Shown piece by piece: positions 54,732 to 64,000 of a stretch of DNA of 64,000 bases. Origin of the DNA: Lactarius indigo (taxonomy: Eukaryota > Basidiomycota > Agaricomycetes > Russulales > Russulaceae); the NCBI GenBank assembly GCA_025766275.1, contig JAFKAC010000209.1, positions 1 to 64,000 on the forward strand, read 5' to 3'. The notes beneath the pieces are model-generated. The model did no database searches and was not told where the DNA came from. It worked only from the letters and a program-made list of their open reading frames with translations. The first letter of the stretch is position 1; every line of letters begins with the position of its first letter. Position numbers and translations under genes: made by a program.

Positions 54732-57236
54732 CTAGTGAGAATCAATATGCACAACCTTTTCCCTCAAACGTTCGAAAATCTCGTCCTCTCCCCCGCCCTC
54801 CGCGTCGGCGGATGTCAAAAAATCAACGAGCGCTTCGAAATCTCGCGCATAAGCGTCCGAGATACTCTCGTCCTTGTTTTCCTCCTTGACGATTGGTTGC
54901 TGCTCGTCCTCGTGCATGGGCTCCGCTTCGGCTGGGATCAAGGACGCCCCAACTTGAAGTTCGTCAAGTTCATCCACTGCTTGATCGACCTCGTTCATTT
55001 CTGCGTCAGAGACGTCTTGGGGTTGTTGCGGATTCGGTGGGTGTACTTCAGGAGCGGAGATAGATTGGAGCGTCTCTGCCCTGATAGCCTCAAACATCTC
55101 CTTGTGCCGGTTCAGCGTGTTCGTCCATGAGCCCTCGGAGTGGTGTGGCATCTTTGACCGATGTTCAAGTGAGATGAGTCAAAACGGAAGCACGTTGGCA
55201 GAATACCCACCTTCTCGCATAAGGTCTTGACCACCGCCTGTCTATTCGCCCTTGGGTCCTTTGCTATAATGCGACGAAGTAGCATCCAAGTGTATGACAT
55301 CTCTGCAGGGGTAAATTTGTAGCCCTTTTTTAGTTGTACGGCCATAGGGGGTTCGGGGGTCACGGAGCGATCACGCGCAAGTGCGGGCGAGAGAGTATCT
55401 ACGACAGTGTCTGAGGTTTGTGCTTCAGATGCCTCATGATCACTCTCAGGTGAGTGCTTGTCACGATGAGAGCTGGCCCGACGGCCCCCCCGGGCAGGCT
55501 TCTTCACGCGAGTGTCTTCCAATAAGTAGTCATTGGGGTCCATGAGGTGACCTTCCCGGATACTTTCCGTGATAAACGTGGTCTGCACTATCGTCCGCCT
55601 TGAATCTTCGGCCTCTCGTCGTAAATCGGCGTAGGAAACAGAACGTGGATTCAGGATGACGAAGCCTGCCATAGGGATGTCTGCTGTAATTTGCCCTCCG
55701 TTTTTCTGCAGGACGTTCACTTCGCATAGAGGTACAATTCTTGAAGACTGACCTTTATCAGGTGCACGAACTCGTGCCGTCCTCGTGTATCAACTTGCAC
55801 AAAAATCGAGATAGGTTGGCCGTTTTTCGCTGAGAAGATACCCTTCGTGGGTTGAGGTTCGGAAACCGCTTCTGAGAAGTTCTGCTGTTGGTAAGATGTG
55901 ACTTTCTTGACTTGAGGCTCGGTAAGTTTTTTTCTCCTTTTCACTGGTGGCGGTGATTCGGGTGCAGGACGACGTGGGGTAGGTATACTACTAGGACTCT
56001 GGTCCATGTTCTTAGGAGGTAAGTCCGAATCAGAGGCAACAGGCTTTTCACTCGAGGAGTGCGGAGTAGGGCTTCGAGCATGGAGGGATCGAGGCGCCAA
56101 AGATGAAGATGAGGACGGATGATGAAGTGACGGGGTCATAGGCAATGTGGCGAGATAGTTCTGGATAACTGCAGTGTCTATGCCCTGTCTCTGCGCGACC
56201 GCAATGATCGTTTCAACTAGTTGGGTCAAAGTCTGAGAAGCAGCATTCTGAAACTGATACGCGGAATTCAATGCATGTAATAAGTTCAACGGGTCAGCAG
56301 AAGACTGCTGCGGATCAGGGTGGTTCGTTGCAAGAGGGAAAACCTGTGGTGCAGATGTTCCAGGTACCTGTATTGGAAGAGGTGCTGGAGGTGATATCAC
56401 ACCGGCTCGGGGAAAAATGTGGGATTGCGGCATTGTGCTTTGTTGGGGAGGCGCAGAACTCGGAAGGATGTGTTTACTGGAGACAGGAGCAGGTTGACGA
56501 TGCGTGGGAATGTTTTGAGAGCTAGTTCCCGCCACAGACTTTGGAGATGGTGCAGAAAAAATTGGCTTGTGCGAAGATCTTGCAGGCAGAGGGTTTGATG
56601 TGCGTCGATTAGGTTTATTGGGCTTTGCATGTCGCCCAACTGGAATTGGTGAGACAGGCGAAGGGGATCTTGGACGCATCGCACTTTGAGCTCTGGAAGA
56701 GGTTAGGGATACAACCTCTCTGTGGGAGTACGGTTGGGGAGGGGAGAGACTTACCGCCTACCCTTAGGTGCAACCGGCGTGTTGTCTTCCTCTTCTTCGT
56801 CATCTTCACTGTACATACAGTCGGCGGTGTGCAGTACGCGGAATCCGCCCCAATCGTCTACTTCGAGGAGTGCATGGCCAGATTGAAGACAAGCCTGAAT
56901 CCAACCATAGTTCAGGACCGTCTTGTGAGTGTCTGCACTCCAATCGTGTACAAACTTGAGGCCAGACTCGGTCTCTGAATTGATGATAATGATAGAGGCA
57001 TCAGCAGGGTTGTGGCATATGTCTGCACCTGATGTCTAGGAGGGTGTGGTTGCGGGCGTGAGCCTTCATCAGGTGGACGGGGCGACGACACCTACACGAA
57101 GCAAACGAATCAAACGTGGCCTGCCGAAAATTTCGGGATTCACATCAAGATAAACCGAAAGTGAATAACCAGATGCGTCGACGAAGATATTTGGAGACCG
57201 TTCGCTTGCCTGGGTGAGAGGATATTCAGCTGCCAT
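54732..57236 (-). CDS. Nuclear protein with BRCT domains, possibly Rap1-like
   Basis: The start at 57236 gives MAAEYPLTQASERSPNIFVD, the first strand of a BRCT domain. It continues ASGYSLSVYLDVNPEIFGR, GADICHNPADASIIIINS and TVLNYGWIQACLQSG, whose Trp is the usual BRCT core residue. Next is an acidic patch and a long Pro/Ser-rich region (56680-55900). A second fold begins NGQPISIFVQVDTRGRHEFV and continues MAGFVILNPRSVSYADL and TTFITESIREGHLMDPNDYL, again BRCT-like. Near 55310 there is a helical block, YKFTPAEMSYTWMLLRRIIA to HHSEGSWTNTLNRHKEMF, which resembles a Myb-type DNA-binding domain. BRCT plus Myb is the layout of Rap1 telomere proteins; this identification is tentative. The stop at 54732 follows VVHIDSH. 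A GT-AG intron just before it would give a longer tail instead. Confidence 0.7.
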
Positions 57237-57473
57237 GTCCAACCTGAGGGCGCATCGACAAGGGGCAGCAAGCGGCAAAGTCAATCGCTCACGTGCTTCA
57301 CCTCGTGTAGCGGTCCGAACGCGCCGGTAGTTAGCTTAACGCTTGGCTATTGTCGAGTGCACTATTGTTGACCATCAGCATTAGACAGCGCGAACCCATA
57401 TATTCCCAATGGCTACAGCTCGACCGTCGCATATACATCCCCCGTACACTCAGCTCTTGCAGGTCAAGATCAG

Positions 57474-59662
57474 ATGTCACCGGAGTCATTGAAAACGAAA
57501 ACTTCCACATTGACTTCTACGTCAGAGCTCTTGATCACCTCCGACCAGGACAATTCAGATGTCCCACCTTGTCTCGATCACCTGTATGTGCCACATTGCA
57601 GACATCCGGGCCAAGGACTACAATATCTCGGAAAAGGTGTTATGATACGAGGTGGGATCTCATCTAGAGTTTGCTTCCGCTTCTCAGATCTTTCTGCTTT
57701 AGCTGGCAGGGCCACGACGAGCTATCTCAGAAAGGCCACTTTTGGAGCTCAAGCCGTCGCCATAGTGTCAAAGATGTTAGTGTCCGTTTCAAATTCAAAG
57801 TCGAGTGTTGACCCCTCTTTTGTCAAGCAGATGGAAAATCTGGGATGGGTTCCACAAAGAAGTACTCTCCGTTCACCGCGAAACTTATCTCATGAGCTCA
57901 AACATCTTCGGTTTATAGCTGTATCTTTATGGACATCCACACCACCTACGACCGCTTCAGGGGCTCTGTGTACCCAACATTATAGGCGTTTTTAACACCT
58001 CTGAAGGCCTCGCAAATATGGCGATGGAACCCCCGCATCCACACGCTTGGCGAGTTGCGGATAGGACACTATCGACCAACGAAAAACGTGTGATAGTCGA
58101 AGCGTATGCCCAGATTCACGCCCGAGGAGTACTCCACCGTGATGTCGCACTAAGACATATGCTCATCGGTGCGTTTTGACTTCTTCCGAAAGCGCTTTCT
58201 CACCGAGATTCGAGGCAGGCCGCGACGGAAAGGCTACAATTATCAACTTTAGGCAGGCCTCTTGCCTTCCACCGGTCAAGAGGATAGGGCTGAGCGGCTG
58301 CGGTGCCCATGACTTCCAACTGGAAATGCGCCAAGTCAAGTTTCTCCTTGATTACCAAGGCGCCCGTGAGTTTGAGTATCGACTTGCGAGGAAGCATTGC
58401 TATGCAACGCGAATGAGTAGCATAGGAGGAATCACTACTGGCACCATTGTATGTTCTCGTCCTTGCGACCACATTTTGGTGATTGACGTTGATTTGTGCG
58501 CATTAATCAGTTTCCTATTTCTGAGATTACTCTTCGGCAGTGGGATGCCAGTACTCTTGAAGACCTCCATCCCCCACCACTCCCCTCTGATGTCCCGAAC
58601 TCACCGAGTATCTCAGTGCATCCCATATCCTGGGCTCCGAAAGAGTGGCCATCCAGTGTGGATGACTTACACCATGATGATTTTGTGAAGGATCAGCCTT
58701 TAATCGGACCACGTCCTGAGATTTCCTTCATACAAGGTCACTCTGATCTAGAGGGCGATGACGACAGCCGAACACAAGCTCCCCAACTCCGCTCTCTGGG
58801 TCGCAAGAGAAAGTTCGTTGAATGTGACAGCGATCTTGACGTCGAGAGAGACGTTCCTTCTTCCAAACGAACCCGTCTGATATCACATACGACCCATACG
58901 ACCATCGCCACCAAAGAACGGTCTCCAGAGGCGCATTCACCCCATACTACCCCAGTCTCGGAAGAAAGATTCCATCATATTACCGATTCCCACCCTACCC
59001 TGTGGCCCGATCCCGGCTGTATTGCTGTATTGTGCCCTGCACCAGATGCGTCTGTCCGGTTGCATCCAGAGGCTCCACCCTCGGTGAACACTTTCGTGTC
59101 ACGGTATTATTCTGCAGGCGGCACTTCTCTCCAGAATCAACCACCGTCCTCGTCGCTTCAACGCCACGAAATTGAATTTTCTCTTCCTGATTCATTGACA
59201 ACGTCACTCGTGGCGTTATTACCCGCACCGCCGCCGAACTACTCTGCATCCGGTGCCTGTTCTTCGTACCCGCAATCGGGAGGATCCGAAGCCCTTTGCC
59301 ATTTTGGTCACTGCCTTGACAATATCTCGGATTCGTCTTCTGATGGTAGTCTCGCAAGCGACGACTCATCTTGCGGAAGCTGGGATTACTTGGAACCTTT
59401 GGAACCCGATTCACCAACAGGAGCCTTTGTAACGCTCCAGGATGGGCTTTTCCAAATTCCCGATATTGACATCTCCAATTCCCCGTTCATACTTGACCCC
59501 TCATCGGACGTAGAGATCGACTTTACCAGGCGACCTCAGTTGGAACCCTCACGGCTATCTTTTGAACCGATTTTCGATCAGTACAAGCGCAAGCGACTGT
59601 TCATCACCAACAGGGACGAGTGTGAAGAGCAGCCTTGCAAAAGGAGAAGTACTGAACAGTAG
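57474..59662 (+). CDS. Protein kinase-like protein with degenerate active site and long disordered tail
   Basis: The N-terminus opens [20 protein letters not shown]; the exon joins before 57990 are only partly resolved. From about 57975 the frame is clear: [20 protein letters not shown] and [20 protein letters not shown], then after an intron [15 protein letters not shown]. The HRD catalytic-loop core is there, but the Asn normally found five residues after the Asp is not ([10 protein letters not shown]). The DFG magnesium loop is replaced by INF. This suggests a pseudokinase or a divergent family of the kind common in mushroom genomes. The last exon (about 58546-59662) encodes some 370 residues rich in Ser, Pro and Asp without a fold; it includes a short nuclear-signal-like RKRKF near 58809 and ends [12 protein letters not shown]. 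Confidence 0.7.
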
Positions 59663-59857
59663 ACACGGACCGCGCACGAGACCAAGAGAAGCGACTGGTA
59701 CTCTCTTTATGTATACACTTATGAATAATCGGGCTCCTAGACATGGACATTAAGCACAATACACTTAATTGCATAGTGGCATAGTCATTGCACGATATCG
59801 ATAGTGAAAAAAACGCGTCATTTAACAATGCAAACGTACAACAAAAGAGCACATCCA

Positions 59858-60412
59858 TCACCGATAACTGAATAAGAGTAGGGCTCGTTGGCAAAGAATA
59901 TCGGAGAAACACTATCAACGTCACACACCTCTTTTGCCTGCGCGCACGAGCACCAGCACCACCGAATTTCTTCGGCTCCATCCGTCGGGGGTCTGCAATG
60001 AGGAGCGTTCTATCGTACGCCACGAGCTTCTTCTTCAGCTCGATTGCACTGAAAGCATCGACATATTTGGCGTAGTATGCAACGACAGCCTTGGAGATGG
60101 CCTGGCGGATCGCATAGATCTGCGATGTGTGTCCACCTCCCTTGACGCGCACACGGACATCAATGCTGGCGAAGGAATCTTCTCCCGCGACGAGAACGGG
60201 CTCGTAAATTTTGAACCGAAGAATTTCCGGCTGGACAAGGTTGATGGGTGACCCATTGATACGAATCAGGCCTTTGCCTTCACGCGCATGGGCAACCGCA
60301 GTCGCGGTCTAGTAGTGGGGAAGGTATGTCACCACGCAGGATGCAAGGGCACGCGATTACGACGCACCTTCTTTTTTCCGAAAGTCTGCACGGCCTTGGT
60401 GGAAGACGCCAT
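59858..60412 (-). CDS. RPS16: Cytosolic 40S ribosomal protein S16 (uS9)
   Basis: Small-subunit ribosomal protein whose C-terminal tail reaches the P-site tRNA. Exon 1 starts at 60412 with [15 protein letters not shown]. Exon 2 reads [60 protein letters not shown], and [20 protein letters not shown] to ARARRQK. The last intron splits the penultimate Ser codon. A 10-nt terminal exon (59867-59858) completes SYR and stop, giving the invariant S16 ending KSYR. A scan that ignored this intron would run about 50 residues too far. It is divergent from mitochondrial uL4m. Confidence 0.97.
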
Positions 60413-60754
60413 GTTCTAGTATCTTAGCTGGGCCTGCCTATATAGCACTACCAACAGAATCAGCCAATGCATTTCTGGTGATGAGAGTGTGTCATCCGAC
60501 ACATTCAAACGACATCCATCCCCCGCATGGACATAGCCAAGCATCGGAATCGCATGAATCGATACATATCGTTATGGGATAGGGACCATTGAACTATTTA
60601 ACTTACCGTAGAGTCGTTATTGGCACCGTCGTTGAGGGTCTTTCGTCGACAGTCGATTTGGTTTGGACTCAGCAAATCACTGGTTATGTAATCAGCGTCG
60701 GTGAAGATCCCCAACTTGGCCGAGGGTTCCGTATTACCGCAAGTTTCGTTGAAC
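60413..60754. promoter_or_regulatory. Divergent promoter shared by RPS16 and mitochondrial uL4m genes
   Basis: A 342-bp gap between the two start codons, without a gene. It serves a cytosolic and a mitochondrial ribosomal protein gene, so shared control of the two ribosomes is conceivable. No specific factor site was identified with confidence. Confidence 0.45.
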
Positions 60755-61747
60755 ATGCTCTCAGCAGCGTTCGGCGCTGCTAGACTGGTGAGGGACATCC
60801 TATCTAATATTTTCTTCCCGTTGGTCCTTATTTTCGTCTCACAGCTACGAGCCAACGTTTCTCGAACGTATGCGACAACAGTCGTGGCGAGCAGCAGCCA
60901 TGGCTCTGCCACGAGCGCTAGTGTCGCAGTACCGCCATCTCAAGCACCTGGCGAATTGTCAACTTCTCCTATAGGTAGTTTTTTTTTGGAGTATGCATAC
61001 ATCCCGAAAGTGACGTTTTCCAAGCCTCCACCCTCAGACAGCCAGTTTATATCCCCCTTTCGACCCTGATACGCTCGAAGGATGCTACCCAGTCGTCCGA
61101 CCAAGTAGCAGAGCTTGACCCCACCGTATTCGCCCACCCTATCCGACGCGACATTCTCCACTTATGTGTGGTGCATCATCTTGACTCACTCCGTCAGGGG
61201 TCTGCGAATACCAAGACACGTGCAGAAGTCCGTGGATCGGGACGGAAGGTTCGACCCCAGAAGGGCTCCGGAAAAGCGCGTCTTGGTGACGGTCAGAGCC
61301 CCATGCTGGTGGTGGTGGTGTTGCCTTTGGTCCCAAGCCCAGGGACTTCGCTACCAAATTGCCACGCAAGGTCATTCAGATGGGTATGCGCGTCGCGCTC
61401 AGCGCAAGAGTCAAGGAGCACAACTTGAGAATTGTGGAGAGCCTCGAGTGGCCCGGCACAAAAACAGCAGACATGGTCCGGAGGTTGGACGAACTAGGGT
61501 GGGACCAGAAACCCTGTTCGTTACAGGGAAGGACGTTGTCCCTACTGGGTTGAAGGTGTCTACGGGGAATTTGCACAAGGTCAGCACAACAACGGCACAG
61601 CAAGTAGGGGTCTATGACTTGGTGAAATGGCCACGAGTAGTTTTGGATTTAGAAGCTGCGCAATGGTTTGAACACCAGCTTGGTAAAACTCAGTTAGATA
61701 CAGAGACATCGCACACAATTGCGACCAGTAGCACCGTACAACAGTAA
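60755..61747 (+). CDS. MRPL4: Mitochondrial large-subunit ribosomal protein uL4m, with two apparent frameshifts
   Basis: The start at 60755 gives MLSAAFGAARL, then after an intron LRANVSRTYATTVVASSS, a mitochondrial-type presequence. A further intron from about 60976 (GTAGTT donor) to about 61046 restores the frame for VYIPLSTLIRSKDATQSSDQ. Conserved L4 sequence follows: RRDILHLCVVHHLDSLRQGS, RGSGRKVRPQKGSGKARLGD, then GGGVAFGPKPRDFATKLPRK, LEWPGTKTADMVRRLDELGW, and TLFVTGKDVVPTGLKVSTGN. These blocks lie in three different frames. The shifts, each equal to one missing base, are near 61308 (CTGGTGGTGG tract) and near 61510 (CAGAAACCC). No GT-AG intron fits at either place. Sequencing errors or a broken gene are the two readings. 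Confidence 0.85.
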
Positions 61748-61827
61748 AGTAGTTATCCGTAACGCGGCCACGTGATCAATCGCGATACAAGATTGCTGTT
61801 AATGACTCGGTTTACTTTACCCTTTCA

Positions 61828-63133
61828 ATGTCACCTCCATCCCAAGATTCTCAAGCTCCAGCACCGCAAGAAGAAGAGGAGGAGTATCAAGTTTCTGGCC
61901 CTCTGCTCGTCGATAAGCTCCAGGAGGCCGGCATACATCTCCAAGACATCAAGAAGCTCACAGATGCTGGCTATCACACAGTCGAGGCCGTCGCATACAC
62001 ACCCAAGAAGAACCTCATAAGTATCAAAGGCATATCAGAGCAGAAGGCAGAAAAAATTCTTGCAGAAGGTGAGTGTTGGTCAGTGCCACTCCTTATTCAC
62101 GCTCACAGACCCGCAGCACAAAAGATTGTTCCGCTGGGATTCCAAAGTGCCACTGAGGTACACGCACGGAGATCCGAGCTCGTCCATATCACGACGGGTT
62201 CCAAGAATCTTGACACTCTACTGGGAGGTAGGCGCAAAATCTCGTGTTTGAGGGTTCTTTTTTGCGATACCCTAGCACACAGGTGGCATGGAGACAGGTT
62301 CTATCACGGAGCTCTTCGGAGAGTTCAGGACGGGAAAATCACAGTTGTGCCACACTCTCGCCGTAACTTGTCAGTTACCTGTCGACATGGGTGGCGGGGA
62401 AGGAAAATGTCTATATATTGACACAGAAGGCACCTTCCGCCCTGTCCGTCTACTCGCCGTTGCCGAACGTTATGGTCTGAACGGAGAAGAAGTTCTCGAC
62501 AACGTCGCATATGCAAGAGCCTACAACGCAGATCACCAGCACCAACTTCTCACAGCCGCCAGTGCTTTGATGTCTGAGTCTAGGTCTGTATGGGTTATCC
62601 TCATGGCACGAATGGGGTTCACACTGGCGGTCAAGGTTTTGCTTGTTGATCGTAGACTCAGCGACGGCACTATACCGTAGTGACTACGTGGGTCGCGGGG
62701 AGCTTGCGGCTCGACAAGCACATCTTTCCAAATTCCTTCGGACTTTACAAAGATTGGCCGATGAGGTCCGTAAGACAACCTAAGGACACAAAACTTCCCT
62801 CTCACATCGCGTTCCAGTTTGGCATAGCTGTTGTATTTTCGAATCAAGTCATGTCAAGCCCAGATGCTGGCGCCGGTCCATACGCATCCAACGAGAAGAA
62901 GCCTATCGGAGGAAATATCTTGGCACATGCTTCTACCACACGGTGCGCTGTCCTCTTCCCGCGATGACAGGTAATGACGATGCTTACTCCGTTTTGCACT
63001 CAGCCTGCAACTCAAGAAAGGCCGAGCAAATACCCGGATTTGCAGGATTTATGACTCGCCTTGTCTACCAGAGTCGGAAACGACGTTTGCAATTCTTCAG
63101 AGTGGTATTGGAGATCCAGAGGAGGAAGTGTAA
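61828..63133 (+). CDS. RAD51: RAD51 recombinase
   Basis: RAD51 forms the nucleoprotein filament for homologous strand exchange. The start at 61828 opens [20 protein letters not shown]. The N-terminal helix-hairpin-helix domain is [20 protein letters not shown] through [11 protein letters not shown]. Next come [20 protein letters not shown] and [20 protein letters not shown], completing Walker A as GEFRTGKS, then [33 protein letters not shown] and [15 protein letters not shown]. After an intron, [20 protein letters not shown] carries Walker B and [20 protein letters not shown]. The last exons read [20 protein letters not shown] (loop 1), [14 protein letters not shown], and [20 protein letters not shown]. 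The stop at 63133 follows GDPEEEV. All exon joins keep the frame. The start is 80 bp after the uL4m stop. Confidence 0.97.
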
Positions 63134-63269
63134 GAGGATTTCTACAATTGATGGATACATTACTTTCAAGCAGTAGTCTGACGTTTGGTACATATGCTCT
63201 GGCCATAGCTGTTTTTTCATGTGCAAATTATGATACCTGTAATGGTACTAGAACGTGTTAGACCGTACT

Positions 63270-63849
63270 CTACTTCCGCATCAAGAGAAAAACTGGATCT
63301 CCTAGCACGATATTTGTCATATGGCGGAATGATCCAGTCAGAGACATGAGCAGGCCGCCAAACGATGCGTACGCCGTCCTGAGGAAGCATCTGGTAAATA
63401 GTAAATTGCAAGTGAAAGTAGTGAGGACGTACACAACCTCCCCGGTTCCAGGGTCGAAGCGATACACCCTCCCATACATGACATAGCCATAGTCATCTTC
63501 CAGTCCTCGCCTGCCCTTAGCATCAGGTCTCCAAACATCACGGTCCCTGTCCTCCTCTTCGCCACCCTCTTGAGAGCCTGCGGGACCACGCGCTAGAGAG
63601 CTAGCAAGAGCTAGCGCGACATCTTGGCCAATATTGAGAGGGAATATCTCAGAGTTATAGTCCAATGTCAGGTCCATGGAGTAGTTTTTTGACACAGCGT
63701 GGAGTCGGGAAACTGTAAGATCCTAGGTAGGTGCAAGTGGGAGATACGTATGTCTTAAACATACCCCTGTCGAATTTTTTACCATCTGGGTTGATTTTCT
63801 TGATAACAAAGATGTCGTCAAAAACGATGTTGGACGTCAGTGAAGCCAT
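63270..63849 (-). CDS. RPB8: RNA polymerase I/II/III shared subunit RPB8 (RPABC3)
   Basis: RPB8 is an OB-fold subunit common to all three nuclear RNA polymerases. Exon 1 starts at 63849 with MASLTSNIVFDDIFVIKKIN and ends PDGKKFDR. The next exon reads VSRLHAVSKNYSMDLTLDYN, SEIFPLNIGQDVALALASSL, then a fungal acidic insert (GSQEGGEEEDRDRDVWRP) and LEDDYGYVMYGRVYRFDPGT. The last exon gives TAYASFGGLLMSLTGSFRHM and ends GDPVFLLMRK, the standard RPB8 terminus. The last intron takes the second of two nearby AG sites, the one that preserves frame. It converges with RAD51, 136 bp between stops. Confidence 0.96.
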
Positions 63850-64000
63850 AGAGGGTATGACCAAAGAGCAGTTCCCATTCTTAATATAAGTTACGTAATT
63901 TTCGTATCGAGACTACCTAAGCCTGAGCTTCTAAGTATGGCAGTGAGATTCTCAAAGTCCCCCACCTGCCAATGGCGCGTCGGATTTGATTATCTATCAA
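63850..64000. other. Window edge upstream of RPB8
   Basis: This 151-bp stretch should hold the RPB8 promoter or 5' leader. No further gene is supported before the window ends. Confidence 0.4.

Noticed and set aside
61306..61342. A 34-nt intron in uL4m (GTGGTGG to CCCAG) to explain the first frameshift
   Set aside because: It is too short, would delete the conserved GGGVAFGPKP block, and leaves the downstream sequence in the wrong frame.
1..64000. Search for CRISPR arrays, bacterial operons, rRNA and intact retroelement genes
   Set aside because: No regularly spaced repeats, no rRNA-like blocks and no reverse transcriptase, integrase or transposase motifs were recognised. The window is ordinary fungal nuclear DNA apart from the regions reported.

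Overview
The window is nuclear DNA of a filamentous basidiomycete, most likely an agaricomycete mushroom-forming fungus. Gene density is about one gene per 2 kb. Most genes are cut by many short GT-AG introns of roughly 45-70 nt, intergenic gaps are short, and the housekeeping proteins resemble fungal versions. I reconstructed many exon joins by hand from splice motifs, reading-frame phase and family conservation. CDS coordinates below are start-to-stop spans that include introns.

Layout. 1-6.1 kb: an unknown acidic protein, a 1.8 kb gene-poor stretch with a diverged direct repeat, then a divergent pair, TRAX (translin-associated factor X) and a HIT-family protein. 6.3-14.9 kb: one very large minus-strand gene, the proteasome activator BLM10/PA200. 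15.1-16.2 kb: an unknown coiled-coil protein. 16.3-24.9 kb: three tandem paralogues that fuse an RNase H1-type hybrid-binding domain to a PIF1 helicase; this is the most unusual region. 25.4-30.4 kb: a DUF2235 hydrolase and NUS1 (dolichol synthesis), separated by 1.3 kb without a convincing gene. 30.7-37.1 kb: alpha-SNAP, phosphoacetylglucosamine mutase, DUG3-like glutamine amidotransferase and an ICE2-like ER membrane protein. 37.1-48.2 kb: a bifunctional pseudouridine-phosphate glycosidase/kinase, the mitochondrial helicase IRC3, the ADP/ATP carrier, a SIZ/PIAS SUMO ligase and NudC. 48.3-57.2 kb: ESF1, a small secreted protein with dibasic sites, an EED-like WD40 protein, a complex I NDUFA11-like subunit and a BRCT protein. 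57.4-63.9 kb: a degenerate kinase-like protein, cytosolic ribosomal protein S16, mitochondrial ribosomal protein uL4m (with two apparent frameshifts), RAD51 and RPB8.

There is no operon logic. Most neighbours are unrelated housekeeping genes, often as divergent pairs sharing promoters of 100-350 bp. Genome maintenance is well represented (three PIF1-like helicases, RAD51, SUMO ligase, BRCT protein, IRC3), but nothing in the sequence shows that these genes are co-regulated. No tRNA, rRNA, CRISPR array or intact transposon was recognised.
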